A stretch of 27,575 bases of DNA, taken from Nemertoderma westbladi. Taxonomy: Eukaryota; Xenacoelomorpha; Nemertodermatida; Nemertodermatidae. The notes under the pieces were generated by a model. That model did no database searches and was not told where the DNA came from. It saw nothing but the letters and a program-made list of their open reading frames with translations. Both the position numbers and the translations under genes were made by a program. Numbering within the stretch: the first letter of the stretch is position 1; every line of letters starts with the position of its first letter. Positions 1 through 9,200 of this stretch are shown one piece after another. Location: contig JAUCBJ010001471.1 of NCBI GenBank assembly GCA_032718475.1, forward strand, positions 1-27,575. The letters run 5' to 3'.

Positions 1-72
1 TACAACTACTACCTAGGAAGGCAGCCACTTCCCAACCTCAGTAAGTTCTACTACACAAGTCCCATACAACTA
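1..72. repeat. 61-65 bp minisatellite, left fragment
   Basis: This is slightly more than one unit of the same repeat that fills 3282-8875. It includes the core CCTAGGAAGGCAGCCACTTC and the CTCAGTAAGTTCTAC segment. It ends in CATACAACTA exactly where the CACTGAAAAAA end of the inserted element begins, so the array probably continues to the left of the window and was split by the insertion. Confidence 0.95.
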
Positions 73-114
73 CACTGAAAAAACGAATTTGTACTTTTTT
101 CATAAAAAAGTGCC
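73..114 (+). repeat. Left terminal inverted repeat of the CACTG element
   Basis: It starts CACTGAAAAAA, an 11 bp exact match to the inverted right end. After a divergent stretch, both ends reach an AAAAAGTGCC word about 30 bp in. The TA target duplicate is at 71-72. Confidence 0.8.
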
Positions 115-520
115 GATTTTCCAAAAAAGTGCATCTGGTTTTGAGTACTCAAACGAGATACGCTTTTTTGAAAAACCGGCACTTTTTCAAGTAGCAAAAA
201 GAGTCACTTTTTATTACAATATAAAAATGGCACTTTTTCAAGGAGCAGAAAAGAGCACTTTTAATTACTCTAAAAGTGGTACTTTTTTGATAATGTTAGT
301 ACTGATTTTCTGTTTAGAAAACGACACTTTTCTGAATATTATTTACGTTTTTAAATTCATTAGTAGGAAAAAAGCTCGGCTTTTTTTTATGTAATATGTA
401 CTTTACTTGTGGGATAATCCTTTAAAACATGCACTTTTTAGATTAAGCAGCACTTATTAAAATATAAAGTGGTACTTGATTTCCAATTAAAGTGCTACTT
501 TCTATTTAAAAATACCACTC
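100..520. repeat. Left subterminal zone with repeated cACTTTTT/AAAAAGTg words
   Basis: About ten copies of GCACTTTTT-like words or their complements occur in both orientations, for example near 107, 127, 178, 226, 256, 274, 428, 470 and 570. An open frame at 89-394 crosses the zone but is low-complexity Phe/Lys-rich translation of these words, so I do not treat it as a gene. Dense subterminal motifs are typical of DNA transposons whose transposase binds the ends cooperatively. Confidence 0.6.
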
Positions 521-1208
521 CCCGCTATATTTAAGATCAATTTATATTACTTAGTATGTGAAAAAGAGGTACTTTTCACTGTAAAGAAGAACTAGTTTGG
601 TTAGCTTATCTAAGGGGAACTTATATCCTTTTTAATAATGAGTGTAAATTTCTTTAAATTAAATGAAGTCGAATATGTTTAAGGTATGATGAATATTGAC
701 CCCAAAGTTTATCCCCATAAAAGTTGAATAATGAATAATAAAGAACACGAGAATCAATTATTATAATTATGGCTATTAATATACACGAGATTGATCAAAT
801 ACTTAACACAGAACAGTTTTACAGTTGCTATGCCAGCCGGTGCTTCGGTTACATCATAAACAGATAGTTATACATACTGGTATAACACATGACATATAAC
901 GTATAACGCAACGAACATGTACGACAAATATATTACAAGCACGGACTGGCCTATACTGGACTGGTCAGTAAGGCCATACCGCGTGCATACAGAATATTAC
1001 AATGTCGTACATGTTAGTTGACAGTACTACAATAATAAGTCTACATTCTACATAAAATAAAACACCACAGTTCAGCCTAAACTATCCATATTTGCAACAA
1101 AATTCAGTTCATTAGTTTGTAACTGACAAAACGCCATTCGCCATAACATAACTAAATTATTCTTCTCTGCCGTATCAGTTCTAACGATTTCAGTGTCCTA
1201 TTTACAAC
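521..1208. other. AT-rich interior of the transposon, no gene seen
   Basis: This is AT-rich sequence downstream of the minus-strand gene and presumably includes its 3' untranslated region. I saw no convincing coding frame, and no clear AATAAA on the minus strand close to the stop codon. Confidence 0.5.
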
Positions 1209-2543
1209 TTATGACTCAGTTACGTTGACAGTCTCAGTACCGTACTCTCGACTAAGGTACTCCTTCTCAATATTTTCTAGTGCGGCTGCGAATGAGTGGG
1301 GCACTTGGCCTTTAGGGTAGCTAAATTCCGCGCGGAATTCTTTGTAAGGGAATATATATTCTTCCTGGACTTCCCTCACCCAACAAGCATTCCACGTCCC
1401 AAAAAAGTATACCCATAGACAACCCCCCATTTTTTTCGGAGGAGGGTCAGTTCCATCTGGTGCAACAGAAACCTTACCAGGCCAGGGTATATCCTTTTTT
1501 CTCATTCTCGCCCAAATGAGAGCGCTGCCTCCTCCTCCAGTAATATTGTCAGTATCTCCTAAATCTGACTCCGAAATAGACACTGACTTGAGGCTCGAAC
1601 TGGAAGCGGTTGTTGAATCGGAATTATCCGATTCGGGATCATCTGAACTCCGCAGATCCTCCTGTAGGTCTACAAGAACCGGTTTCCTTCTTGGTTTTTT
1701 AAATTTTTTCTTAGCCGTCAACACGTTCACTTTCATTCGTTTGCACCCAGTAAATCTCTTAGTTGCAGCCTTACTCAACACTTGATCCGCCACAGCAGTC
1801 GATTTTACCGAAGTATCGGTACCGGTACTTTCGGTAGTTTCATTGTCATCGCCCTTGTTGTAGGCCTTGGATGGATCAACGGTGGTATCCTTAGGCCTAT
1901 CGGCTGCGGCACCCCTGTGCCGGTAAGACTTGTTCGCCTTGTGTACGGATAACTTATGACGGAAAAATACCGTTTTATCGTGAAGGCGGTGGTGTTTAAT
2001 CTGCATCTCCGGATACACAGAACATACTGATTCCGCCATTTGATAAATATCGCAAATATTCAGACTTTCGAAGTCAGATAGAAATTGACGAACGGCTCGA
2101 CGAAATCCAGGAGTATCCTTGGCTACATCTTGTGCGGTTATTTCCAATTGAATTACTGGGACTCTCGGTTGCTTATTTCCGGAAGACGATTCGCGTAGAG
2201 GTGGAATATAAATATAATACGTGATTCCATTTTCGACTTTCGTATCTAATTGAGATCGTGGTGTTCGATGACAACTAGCACTAGCAGCACCGCCGGTACC
2301 GGTACAGCGGTAGCTGTAGCCTGTAGGACCACCGGTATCACATCCAGATGTACCGGTACCAGTACCCATCGCCATCCCCATGTTGGTATGTGGACGCACT
2401 GCTGCACTGGGCAAAATGGGCAACTAACCCATGCAGGATCTAGCTGTTTTCCCGCAACTTGGACATGCAGTGTTTTTTTTCTGTTCCTCCCCACAGTGTG
2501 GGCAGAAACTGAACTCTGCACTTAGATTATCGCCTTTACCAGT
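1209..2543 (-). CDS. Zinc-ribbon and PWWP-domain protein carried by the transposon (two exons visible)
   Basis: On the minus strand an open frame from 2543 to 2429 encodes a zinc ribbon (FCPHCGEEQ then CPSCGK, two CxxC knuckles). It then meets a stop codon at 2426-2424. A consensus donor (G|GTTAGT at 2428) and acceptor (CAATTAG, ending at 2246) flank a 183 bp intron whose removal eliminates the stop and keeps phase. Exon 2 (2245-1209) adds 344 residues. These include a middle region I do not recognise, a basic stretch KKKFKKPRRKP like a nuclear signal, an acidic Ser-rich stretch, and a C-terminal PWWP-type domain (about 1535-1260). The PWWP matches are ALIWARM, IPWPGKV in place of PWWPG, VYFFGT, CWV and a helical tail. 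PWWP domains bind methyl-lysine nucleosomes and DNA. The start codon is unresolved because an in-frame TAA lies at 2544-2546 and no upstream ATG joins cleanly. It could be a captured host gene or an accessory DNA-binding protein of the element. Confidence 0.65.
2246..2428 (-). other. Predicted intron in the zinc-ribbon/PWWP gene
   Basis: The donor is ATGG|GTTAGT and the acceptor CAATTAG|ATACG. The upstream exon ends one base into a codon and the next exon starts with the other two, giving GAT. The intron contains the in-frame TAG and a Gly/Thr-coding low-complexity tract made of ACCGGT/GGTACC words. That composition looks non-coding and supports its removal. A frame does stay open through most of it from a TTG, so an unspliced form cannot be excluded. 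Confidence 0.55.
2290..2370. repeat. ACCGGT/GGTACC-rich low-complexity tract
   Basis: There is a dense cluster of GGTACCGGTAC-like palindromic words. Similar words recur singly at about 1820, 2595, 2790, 15010, 24870, 25830 and 27430. Confidence 0.6.
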
Positions 2544-2895
2544 TTACCGCAACACCGCAACACCGCGACATTGTATGTAGGTACTGATGTAGGCTACCGT
2601 ACCGGTGGACTGGTGGAGGTATGTACCGCGTCCCGGTAATGTTTTTTTTTACTGTTTTAACACTTTTTTAAGCAAGGCAGTTAGATTAGTTTAGTTAGCA
2701 CTACACACACTAGCACAAATCTGCAAAGCACAGCACACCAGGAGCACACTTGGCAGTTATGCTGTTCATCAGTAAACTGCAGTCCAGCAGTACCGGTACT
2801 CTGAGAACTGCATGCTGTGCAGCTGTCAGGCTGTGGGTAGGATGCAGGAGATATGATAGGCCTACTTTTACCTACCAATATACATGAATACGACG
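2544..2895. other. Upstream part of the transposon gene, no coding call
   Basis: This lies 5' of the zinc-ribbon exon on the minus strand and would contain its promoter and any first exon. An ATG near 2572 on the minus strand reads only eleven codons to a stop. A 65-codon frame at 2681-2878 is Cys-rich but has no recognisable domain. A poly(T) run lies at 2641-2650. Confidence 0.4.
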
Positions 2896-3052
2896 TTTTG
2901 TTTTAAAGTAGCACTTTACAACACATAACAATAAATTGTTTAAAATCGCAACTTTTTACAGAAAAGGACACGTTTTAATTTTTTGTTTTAAAGTAGCACT
3001 TTACAACACAACAATAAATTGTTTAAAAGCGCACCTTTTTACAGAAATTTAA
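2896..3052. repeat. 85 bp direct duplication in the right subterminal zone
   Basis: The segment TTTTGTTTTAAAGTAGCACT and the following bases (ACTTTACAACACA, AACAATAAATTGTTTAAAA) occur twice, with the shared word TAAAGTA starting at 2904 and 2989. The internal word TAAAGTAGCACTTTACA recurs in the fold-back at 14656-14791. Confidence 0.8.
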
Positions 3053-3237
3053 AAAAGTGGAACTTTAATATATTTTAGTAATTTACATAACCTGGTATAT
3101 TCTTGAAGTACATTTAATTAAATTTAACAAAATGGGTTTTTGTAATTTGGAAAAATAAATAATTTCATATTTCGAAAAAAATTGCAGTTTAGTAAAATCG
3201 CAACTTTAAAAATTAATTAATGCCACTAATAATTGAT

Positions 3238-3279
3238 AGTGGCACTTTTTCAAACGAGATGTAGTTACTTTTTTCAGTG
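3238..3279 (-). repeat. Right terminal inverted repeat of the CACTG element
   Basis: It ends TTTTTTCAGTG, the inverse of the left end, and is followed by the TA duplicate at 3280-3281 and by resumed satellite. The inner part GGCACTTTTTCAAACGAGAT shares CAAACGAGAT with the left subterminal zone near 150. Confidence 0.8.
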
Positions 3280-3281
3280 TA

Positions 3282-6200
3282 CTACCTAGGAAGGCAGCCA
3301 CTTCCCAACCTTCGTTAAGTTCTACACAAGTCACATACAACTACTAACTAGGAAGGCCAGCCACTTCCCAACCTCAGTAAGTTCTACTACACAAGTCACA
3401 TACAACTACTACCTAGGAAGGCAGCCACTTCCCAACCTCAGTAAGTTCTACTACACAAGTCACATACAACTACTACCTAGGAAGGCAGCCACTTCCCAAC
3501 CTCAGTAAGTTATACACAAGTCACATACAACTACTACCTAGGAAGGCAGCCACTTCCCAACCTCAGTAAGTTCTACACAAGTCACATACAACTACTACCT
3601 AGGAAGGCCAGCCACTTCCCAACCTCAGTAAGTTCTACTACACAAGTCACATACAACTACTACCTAGGAAGGCAGCCACTTCCCAACCTCAGTAAGTTCT
3701 ACTACACAAGTCCCATACAACTACTACCTAGGAAGGCCAGCCACTTCCCAACCTCAGTAAGTTCTACTACACAAGTCACATACAACTACTACCTAGGAAG
3801 GCAGCCACTTCCCAACCTCAGTAAGTTCTACTACACAAGTCCCATACAACTACTACCTAGGAAGGCCAGCCACTTCCCAACCTCAGTAAGTTCTACTACA
3901 CAAGTCACATACAACTACTACCTAGGAAGGCAGCCACTTCCCAACCTCAGTAAGTTCTACTACACAAGTCCCATACAACTACTACCTAGGAAGGCAGCCA
4001 CTTCCCAACCTTCGTTAAGTTCTACTACACAAGTCACATACAACTAATACCTAGGAAGGCAGCCACTTCCCAACCTCAGTAAGTTCTACACAAGTCACAC
4101 ACAACTACTACCTAGGAAGGCAGCCACTTCCCAACCTCAGTAAGTTCTACTACACAAGTCACATACAACTACTACCTAGGAAGGCCAGCCACTTCCCAAC
4201 CTCAGTAAGTTCTACACAAGTCACATACAACTACTACCTAGGAAGGCAGCCACTTCCCAACCTCAGTAAGTTCTACACAAGTCACATACAACTACTACCT
4301 AGGAAGGCAGCCACTTCCCAACCTCAGTAAGTTCTACACAAGTCACATACAACTACTACCTAGGAAGGCAGCCACTTCCCAACCTCAGTAAGTTCTACAC
4401 AAGTCACATACAACTACTACCTAGGAAGGCCAGCCACTTCCCAACCTCAGTAAGTTCTACACAAGTCACATACAACTACTACCTAGGAAGGCCAGCCACT
4501 TCCCAACCTCAGTAAGTTCTACACAAGTCACATACAACTACTACCTAGGAAGGCAGCCACTTCCCAACCTCAGTAAGTTCTACACAAGTCACATACAACT
4601 ACTACCTAGGAAGGCAGCCACTTCCCAACCTCAGTAAGTTCTACTACACAAGTCACATACAACTAATACCTAGGAAGGCAGCCACTTCCCAACCTCAGTA
4701 AGTTCTACTACACAAGTCACATACAACTACTACCTAGGAAGGCAGCCACTTCCCAACCTCAGTAAGTTCTACACAAGTCACATACAACTACTACCTAGGA
4801 AGGCAGCCACTTCCCAACCTCAGTAAGTTCTACTACACAAGTCACATACAACTACTACCTAGGAAGGCAGCCACTTCCCAACCTCAGTAAGTTCTACACA
4901 AGTCACATACAACTACTACCTAGGAAGGCAGCCACTTCCCAACCTCAGTAAGTTCTACTACACAAGTCACATACAACTACTACCTAGGAAGGCAGCCACT
5001 TCCCAACCTCAGTAAGTTCTACACAAGTCACATACAACTACTACCTAGGAAGGCAGCCACTTCCCAACCTCAGTAAGTTCTACACAAGTCACATACAACT
5101 ACTACCTAGGAAGGCAGCCACTTCCCAACCTCAGTAAGTTCTACACAAGTCACATACAACTACTACCTAGGAAGGCCAGCCACTTCCCAACCTCAGTAAG
5201 TTCTACACAAGTCACATACAACTACTACCTAGGAAGGCAGCCACTTCCCAACCTCAGTAAGTTCTACACAAGTCACATACAACTACTACCTAGGAAGGCA
5301 GCCACTTCCCAACCTCAGTAAGTTCTACTACACAAGTCACATACAACTAATACCTAGGAAGGCAGCCACTTCCCAACCTCAGTAAGTTCTACTACACAAG
5401 TCACATACAACTACTACCTAGGAAGGCAGCCACTTCCCAACCTCAGTAAGTTCTACACAAGTCACATACAACTACTACCTAGGAAGGCAGCCACTTCCCA
5501 ACCTCAGTAAGTTCTACTACACAAGTCACATACAACTACTACCTAGGAAGGCAGCCACTTCCCAACCTCAGTAAGTTCTACACAAGTCACATACAACTAC
5601 TACCTAGGAAGGCCAGCCACTTCCCAACCTCAGTAAGTTCTACTACACAAGTCACATACAACTACTACCTAGGAAGGCAGCCACTTCCCAACCTCAGTAA
5701 GTTCTACACAAGTCACATACAACTAATACCTAGGAAGGCAGCCACTTCCCAACCTCAGTAAGTTCTACTACACAAGTCACATACAACTACTACCTAGGAA
5801 GGCCAGCCACTTCCCAACCTCAGTAAGTTCTACTACACAAGTCACATACAACTACTACCTAGGAAGGCAGCCACTTCCCAACCTCAGTAAGTTCTACACA
5901 AGTCACATACAACTACTACCTAGGAAGGCCAGCCACTTCCCAACCTCAGTAAGTTCTACTACACAAGTCACATACAACTACTACCTAGGAAGGCCAGCCA
6001 CTTCCCAACCTCAGTAAGTTCTACTACACAAGTCACATACAACTACTACCTAGGAAGGCAGCCACTTCCCAACCTCAGTAAGTTCTACACAAGTCACATA
6101 CAACTACTACCTAGGAAGGCCAGCCACTTCCCAACCTCAGTAAGTTCTACTACACAAGTCACATACAACTACTACCTAGGAAGGCAGCCACTTCCCAACC

Positions 6201-8875
6201 TCAGTAAGTTCTACACAAGTCACATACAACTACTACCTAGGAAGGCCAGCCACTTCCCAACCTCAGTAAGTTCTACTACACAAGTCACATACAACTACTA
6301 CCTAGGAAGGCAGCCACTTCCCAACCTCAGTAAGTTCTACTACACAAGTCACATACAACTACTACCTAGGAAGGCAGCCACTTCCCAACCTTCGTTAAGT
6401 TCTACACAAGTCACATACAACTACTAACTAGGAAGGCCAGCCACTTCCCAACCTCAGTAAGTTCTACTACACAAGTCACATACAACTACTACCTAGGAAG
6501 GCAGCCACTTCCCAACCTCAGTAAGTTCTACTACACAAGTCCCATACAACTACTACCTAGGAAGGCCAGCCACTTCCCAACCTCAGTAAGTTCTACTACA
6601 CAAGTCACATACAACTACTACCTAGGAAGGCAGCCACTTCCCAACCTCAGTAAGTTCTACTACACAAGTCCCATACAACTACTACCTAGGAAGGCCAGCC
6701 ACTTCCCAACCTCAGTAAGTTCTACTACACAAGTCACATACAACTACTACCTAGGAAGGCCAGCCACTTCCCAACCTCAGTAAGTTCTACTACACAAGTC
6801 ACATACAACTACTACCTAGGAAGGCAGCCACTTCCCAACCTCAGTAAGTTCTACTACACAAGTCCCATACAACTACTACCTAGGAAGGCAGCCACTTCCC
6901 AACCTCAGTAAGTTCTACTACACAAGTCACATACAACTAATACCTAGGAAGGCAGCCACTTCCCAACCTCAGTAAGTTCTACACAAGTCACATACAACTA
7001 CTACCTAGGAAGGCAGCCACTTCCCAACCTCAGTAAGTTCTACACAAGTCACATACAACTACTACCTAGGAAGGCAGCCACTTCCCAACCTCAGTAAGTT
7101 CTACTACACAAGTCACATACAACTAATACCTAGGAAGGCAGCCACTTCCCAACCTCAGTAAGTTCTACACAAGTCACATACAACTACTACCTAGGAAGGC
7201 AGCCACTTCCCAACCTCAGTAAGTTCTACTACACAAGTCACATACAACTAATACCTAGGAAGGCAGCCACTTCCCAACCTCAGTAAGTTCTACACAAGTC
7301 ACATACAACTACTACCTAGGAAGGCAGCCACTTCCCAACCTCAGTAAGTTCTACACAAGTCACATACAACTACTACCTAGGAAGGCAGCCACTTCCCAAC
7401 CTCAGTAAGTTCTACACAAGTCACATACAACTACTACCTAGGAAGGCAGCCACTTCCCAACCTCAGTAAGTTCTACTACACAAGTCACATACAACTAATA
7501 CCTAGGAAGGCAGCCACTTCCCAACCTCAGTAAGTTCTACACAAGTCACATACAACTACTACCTAGGAAGGCAGCCACTTCCCAACCTCAGTAAGTTCTA
7601 CTACACAAGTCACATACAACTAATACCTAGGAAGGCAGCCACTTCCCAACCTCAGTAAGTTCTACACAAGTCACATACAACTACTACCTAGGAAGGCAGC
7701 CACTTCCCAACCTCAGTAAGTTCTACTACACAAGTCACATACAACTACTACCTAGGAAGGCAGCCACTTCCCAACCTCAGTAAGTTCTACACAAGTCACA
7801 TACAACTACTACCTAGGAAGGCAGCCACTTCCCAACCTCAGTAAGTTCTACTACACAAGTCACATACAACTAATACCTAGGAAGGCAGCCACTTCCCAAC
7901 CTCAGTAAGTTCTACACAAGTCACATACAACTACTACCTAGGAAGGCAGCCACTTCCCAACCTCAGTAAGTTCTACACAAGTCACATACAACTACTACCT
8001 AGGAAGGCAGCCACTTCCCAACCTCAGTAAGTTCTACTACACAAGTCAGAAGTCACATACAACTAATACCTAGGAAGGCAGCCACTTCCCAACCTCAGTA
8101 AGTTCTACACAAGTCACATACAACTACTACCTAGGAAGGCAGCCACTTCCCAACCTCAGTAAGTTCTACTACACAAGTCACATACAACTACTACCTAGGA
8201 AGGCAGCCACTTCCCAACCTCAGTAAGTTCTACACAAGTCACATACAACTACTACCTAGGAAGGCCAGCCACTTCCCAACCTCAGTAAGTTCTACACAAG
8301 TCACATACAACTACTACCTAGGAAGGCAGCCACTTCCCAACCTCAGTAAGTTCTACTACACAAGTCACATACAACTACTACCTAGGAAGGCAGCCACTTC
8401 CCAACCTCAGTAAGTTCTACACAAGTCACATACAACTACTACCTAGGAAGGCAGCCACTTCCCAACCTCAGTAAGTTCTACTACACAAGTCACATACAAC
8501 TAATACCTAGGAAGGCAGCCACTTCCCAACCTCAGTAAGTTCTACACAAGTCACATACAACTAATACCTAGGAAGGCAGCCACTTCCCAACCTCAGTAAG
8601 TTCTACACAAGTCACATACAACTACTACATAGGAAGGCAGCCACTTCCCAACCTCAGTAAGTTCTACACAAGTCACATACAACTACTACCTAGGAAGGCA
8701 GCCACTTCCCAACCTCAGTAAGTTCTACACAAGTCACATACAACTACTACCTAGGAAGGCAGCCACTTCCCAACCTCAGTAAGTTCTACACAAGTCACAT
8801 ACAACTACTACCTAGGAAGGCCAGCCACTTCCCAACCTCAGTAAGTTCTACACAAGTCCCATACAACTACTACCT
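3282..8875. repeat. Main 61-65 bp minisatellite array, about 90 copies
   Basis: The units are near-identical. The base length is 61 bp (CCTAGGAAGGCAGCCACTTC, then CCAACCTCAGTAAGTTCTAC, then ACAAGTCACATACAACTACT). Two independent length variants make 61, 62, 64 or 65 bp: one extra C in GGC(C)AGCC, and one extra TAC in TTCTAC(TAC)ACAAG. Point variants (CTTCGTTAAG, CTAATACC, GTCCCATAC) recur in blocks, which indicates segmental duplication within the array. One unit has a short internal duplication (AGTCAGAAGTCAC near 8045). There are no long open frames. Confidence 0.98.
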
Positions 8876-8895
8876 AACTGATTTATAATTAACAG

Positions 8896-9013
8896 GGTTC
8901 CATGGCCCGGGATTCCAGCTCCGAAGACGAAGTTGATTCCTGCAACCATTGCCAGGATCTAATTGTTGGGACGAGCAATCTACAGATGCATTTACCTCCT
9001 CATGTTATTGAAG
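8896..9013 (+). CDS. Exon-like segment with one C2H2 zinc finger
   Basis: A 118 bp segment follows an acceptor-like AATTAACAG (ending at 8895) and precedes a donor GAAG|GTAAAT (at 9014). From the ATG at 8902, in a good context (TCCATGG), it encodes an acidic Ser-rich lead (RDSSSEDEVDS) and then CNHC-x12-HLPPH. This is exact C-x2-C-x12-H-x3-H spacing for a classical zinc finger, and NLQMHL matches the usual helix pattern. Unspliced translation meets a stop about 16 codons further on. It lies between two satellite arrays, so if it is expressed its partner exons lie beyond the arrays or outside the window. It may instead be an orphan exon of a decayed gene or transposon. The finger spacing is directly visible; the exon status is inference. 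Confidence 0.5.
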
Positions 9014-9200
9014 GTAAATCAATATTAGTCTTTGTAATTTCTGGTAGTGGTTTCTGGTAGTGGTTTCTGGTAGTGGTAGTAGTAGTAATTTCTAGCTGTG
9101 GTGCGAATTCCTTGCAATTTGCTAGATTTTTTTCGTTGATGCATTAAGAGGGTTAATTAATTTAAAATTATTTAACTACCCATTATACTACATCGAGTGT
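9014..9200. other. AT-rich spacer with short GGTAGTGGTTTCT repeats
   Basis: Three imperfect copies of GGTAGTGGTTTCT and a GTA run lie at about 9040-9090. AT-rich sequence follows up to the next array. No coding frame is seen. Confidence 0.6.

Larger units (their letters stand above)
73..3279. mobile_element. 3.2 kb TIR transposon with CACTG ends, inserted in a satellite
   Basis: Both ends are terminal inverted repeats: CACTGAAAAAA begins at 73, and its reverse complement TTTTTTCAGTG ends at 3279. The dinucleotide TA lies directly outside each end (71-72 and 3280-3281). Removing the element plus one TA restores an uninterrupted satellite unit (CATACAAC-TA-CTACCTAGG), which proves the insertion boundaries. 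Both subterminal zones are rich in the word GGCACTTTTT and its complement, like the transposase-binding subterminal repeats of CACTA/EnSpm elements. A CACTG start fits the CACTA-Mirage-Chapaev group, although the 2 bp TA duplication is also seen in other DNA transposon groups. The only coding content is a minus-strand zinc-ribbon/PWWP gene. I find no transposase, so the element is probably non-autonomous or uses an unrecognised protein. Confidence 0.85.

Noticed and set aside
89-394. 101-codon frame in the left transposon end
   Set aside because: It is Phe/Lys-rich translation of the repeated ACTTTTT words and has no domain.
1516-1785. 89-codon plus-strand frame opposite the PWWP gene
   Set aside because: It is a shadow of the minus-strand coding exon.
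3282-8875. CRISPR array
   Set aside because: The units are directly tandem with no unique spacers, in a eukaryotic context.
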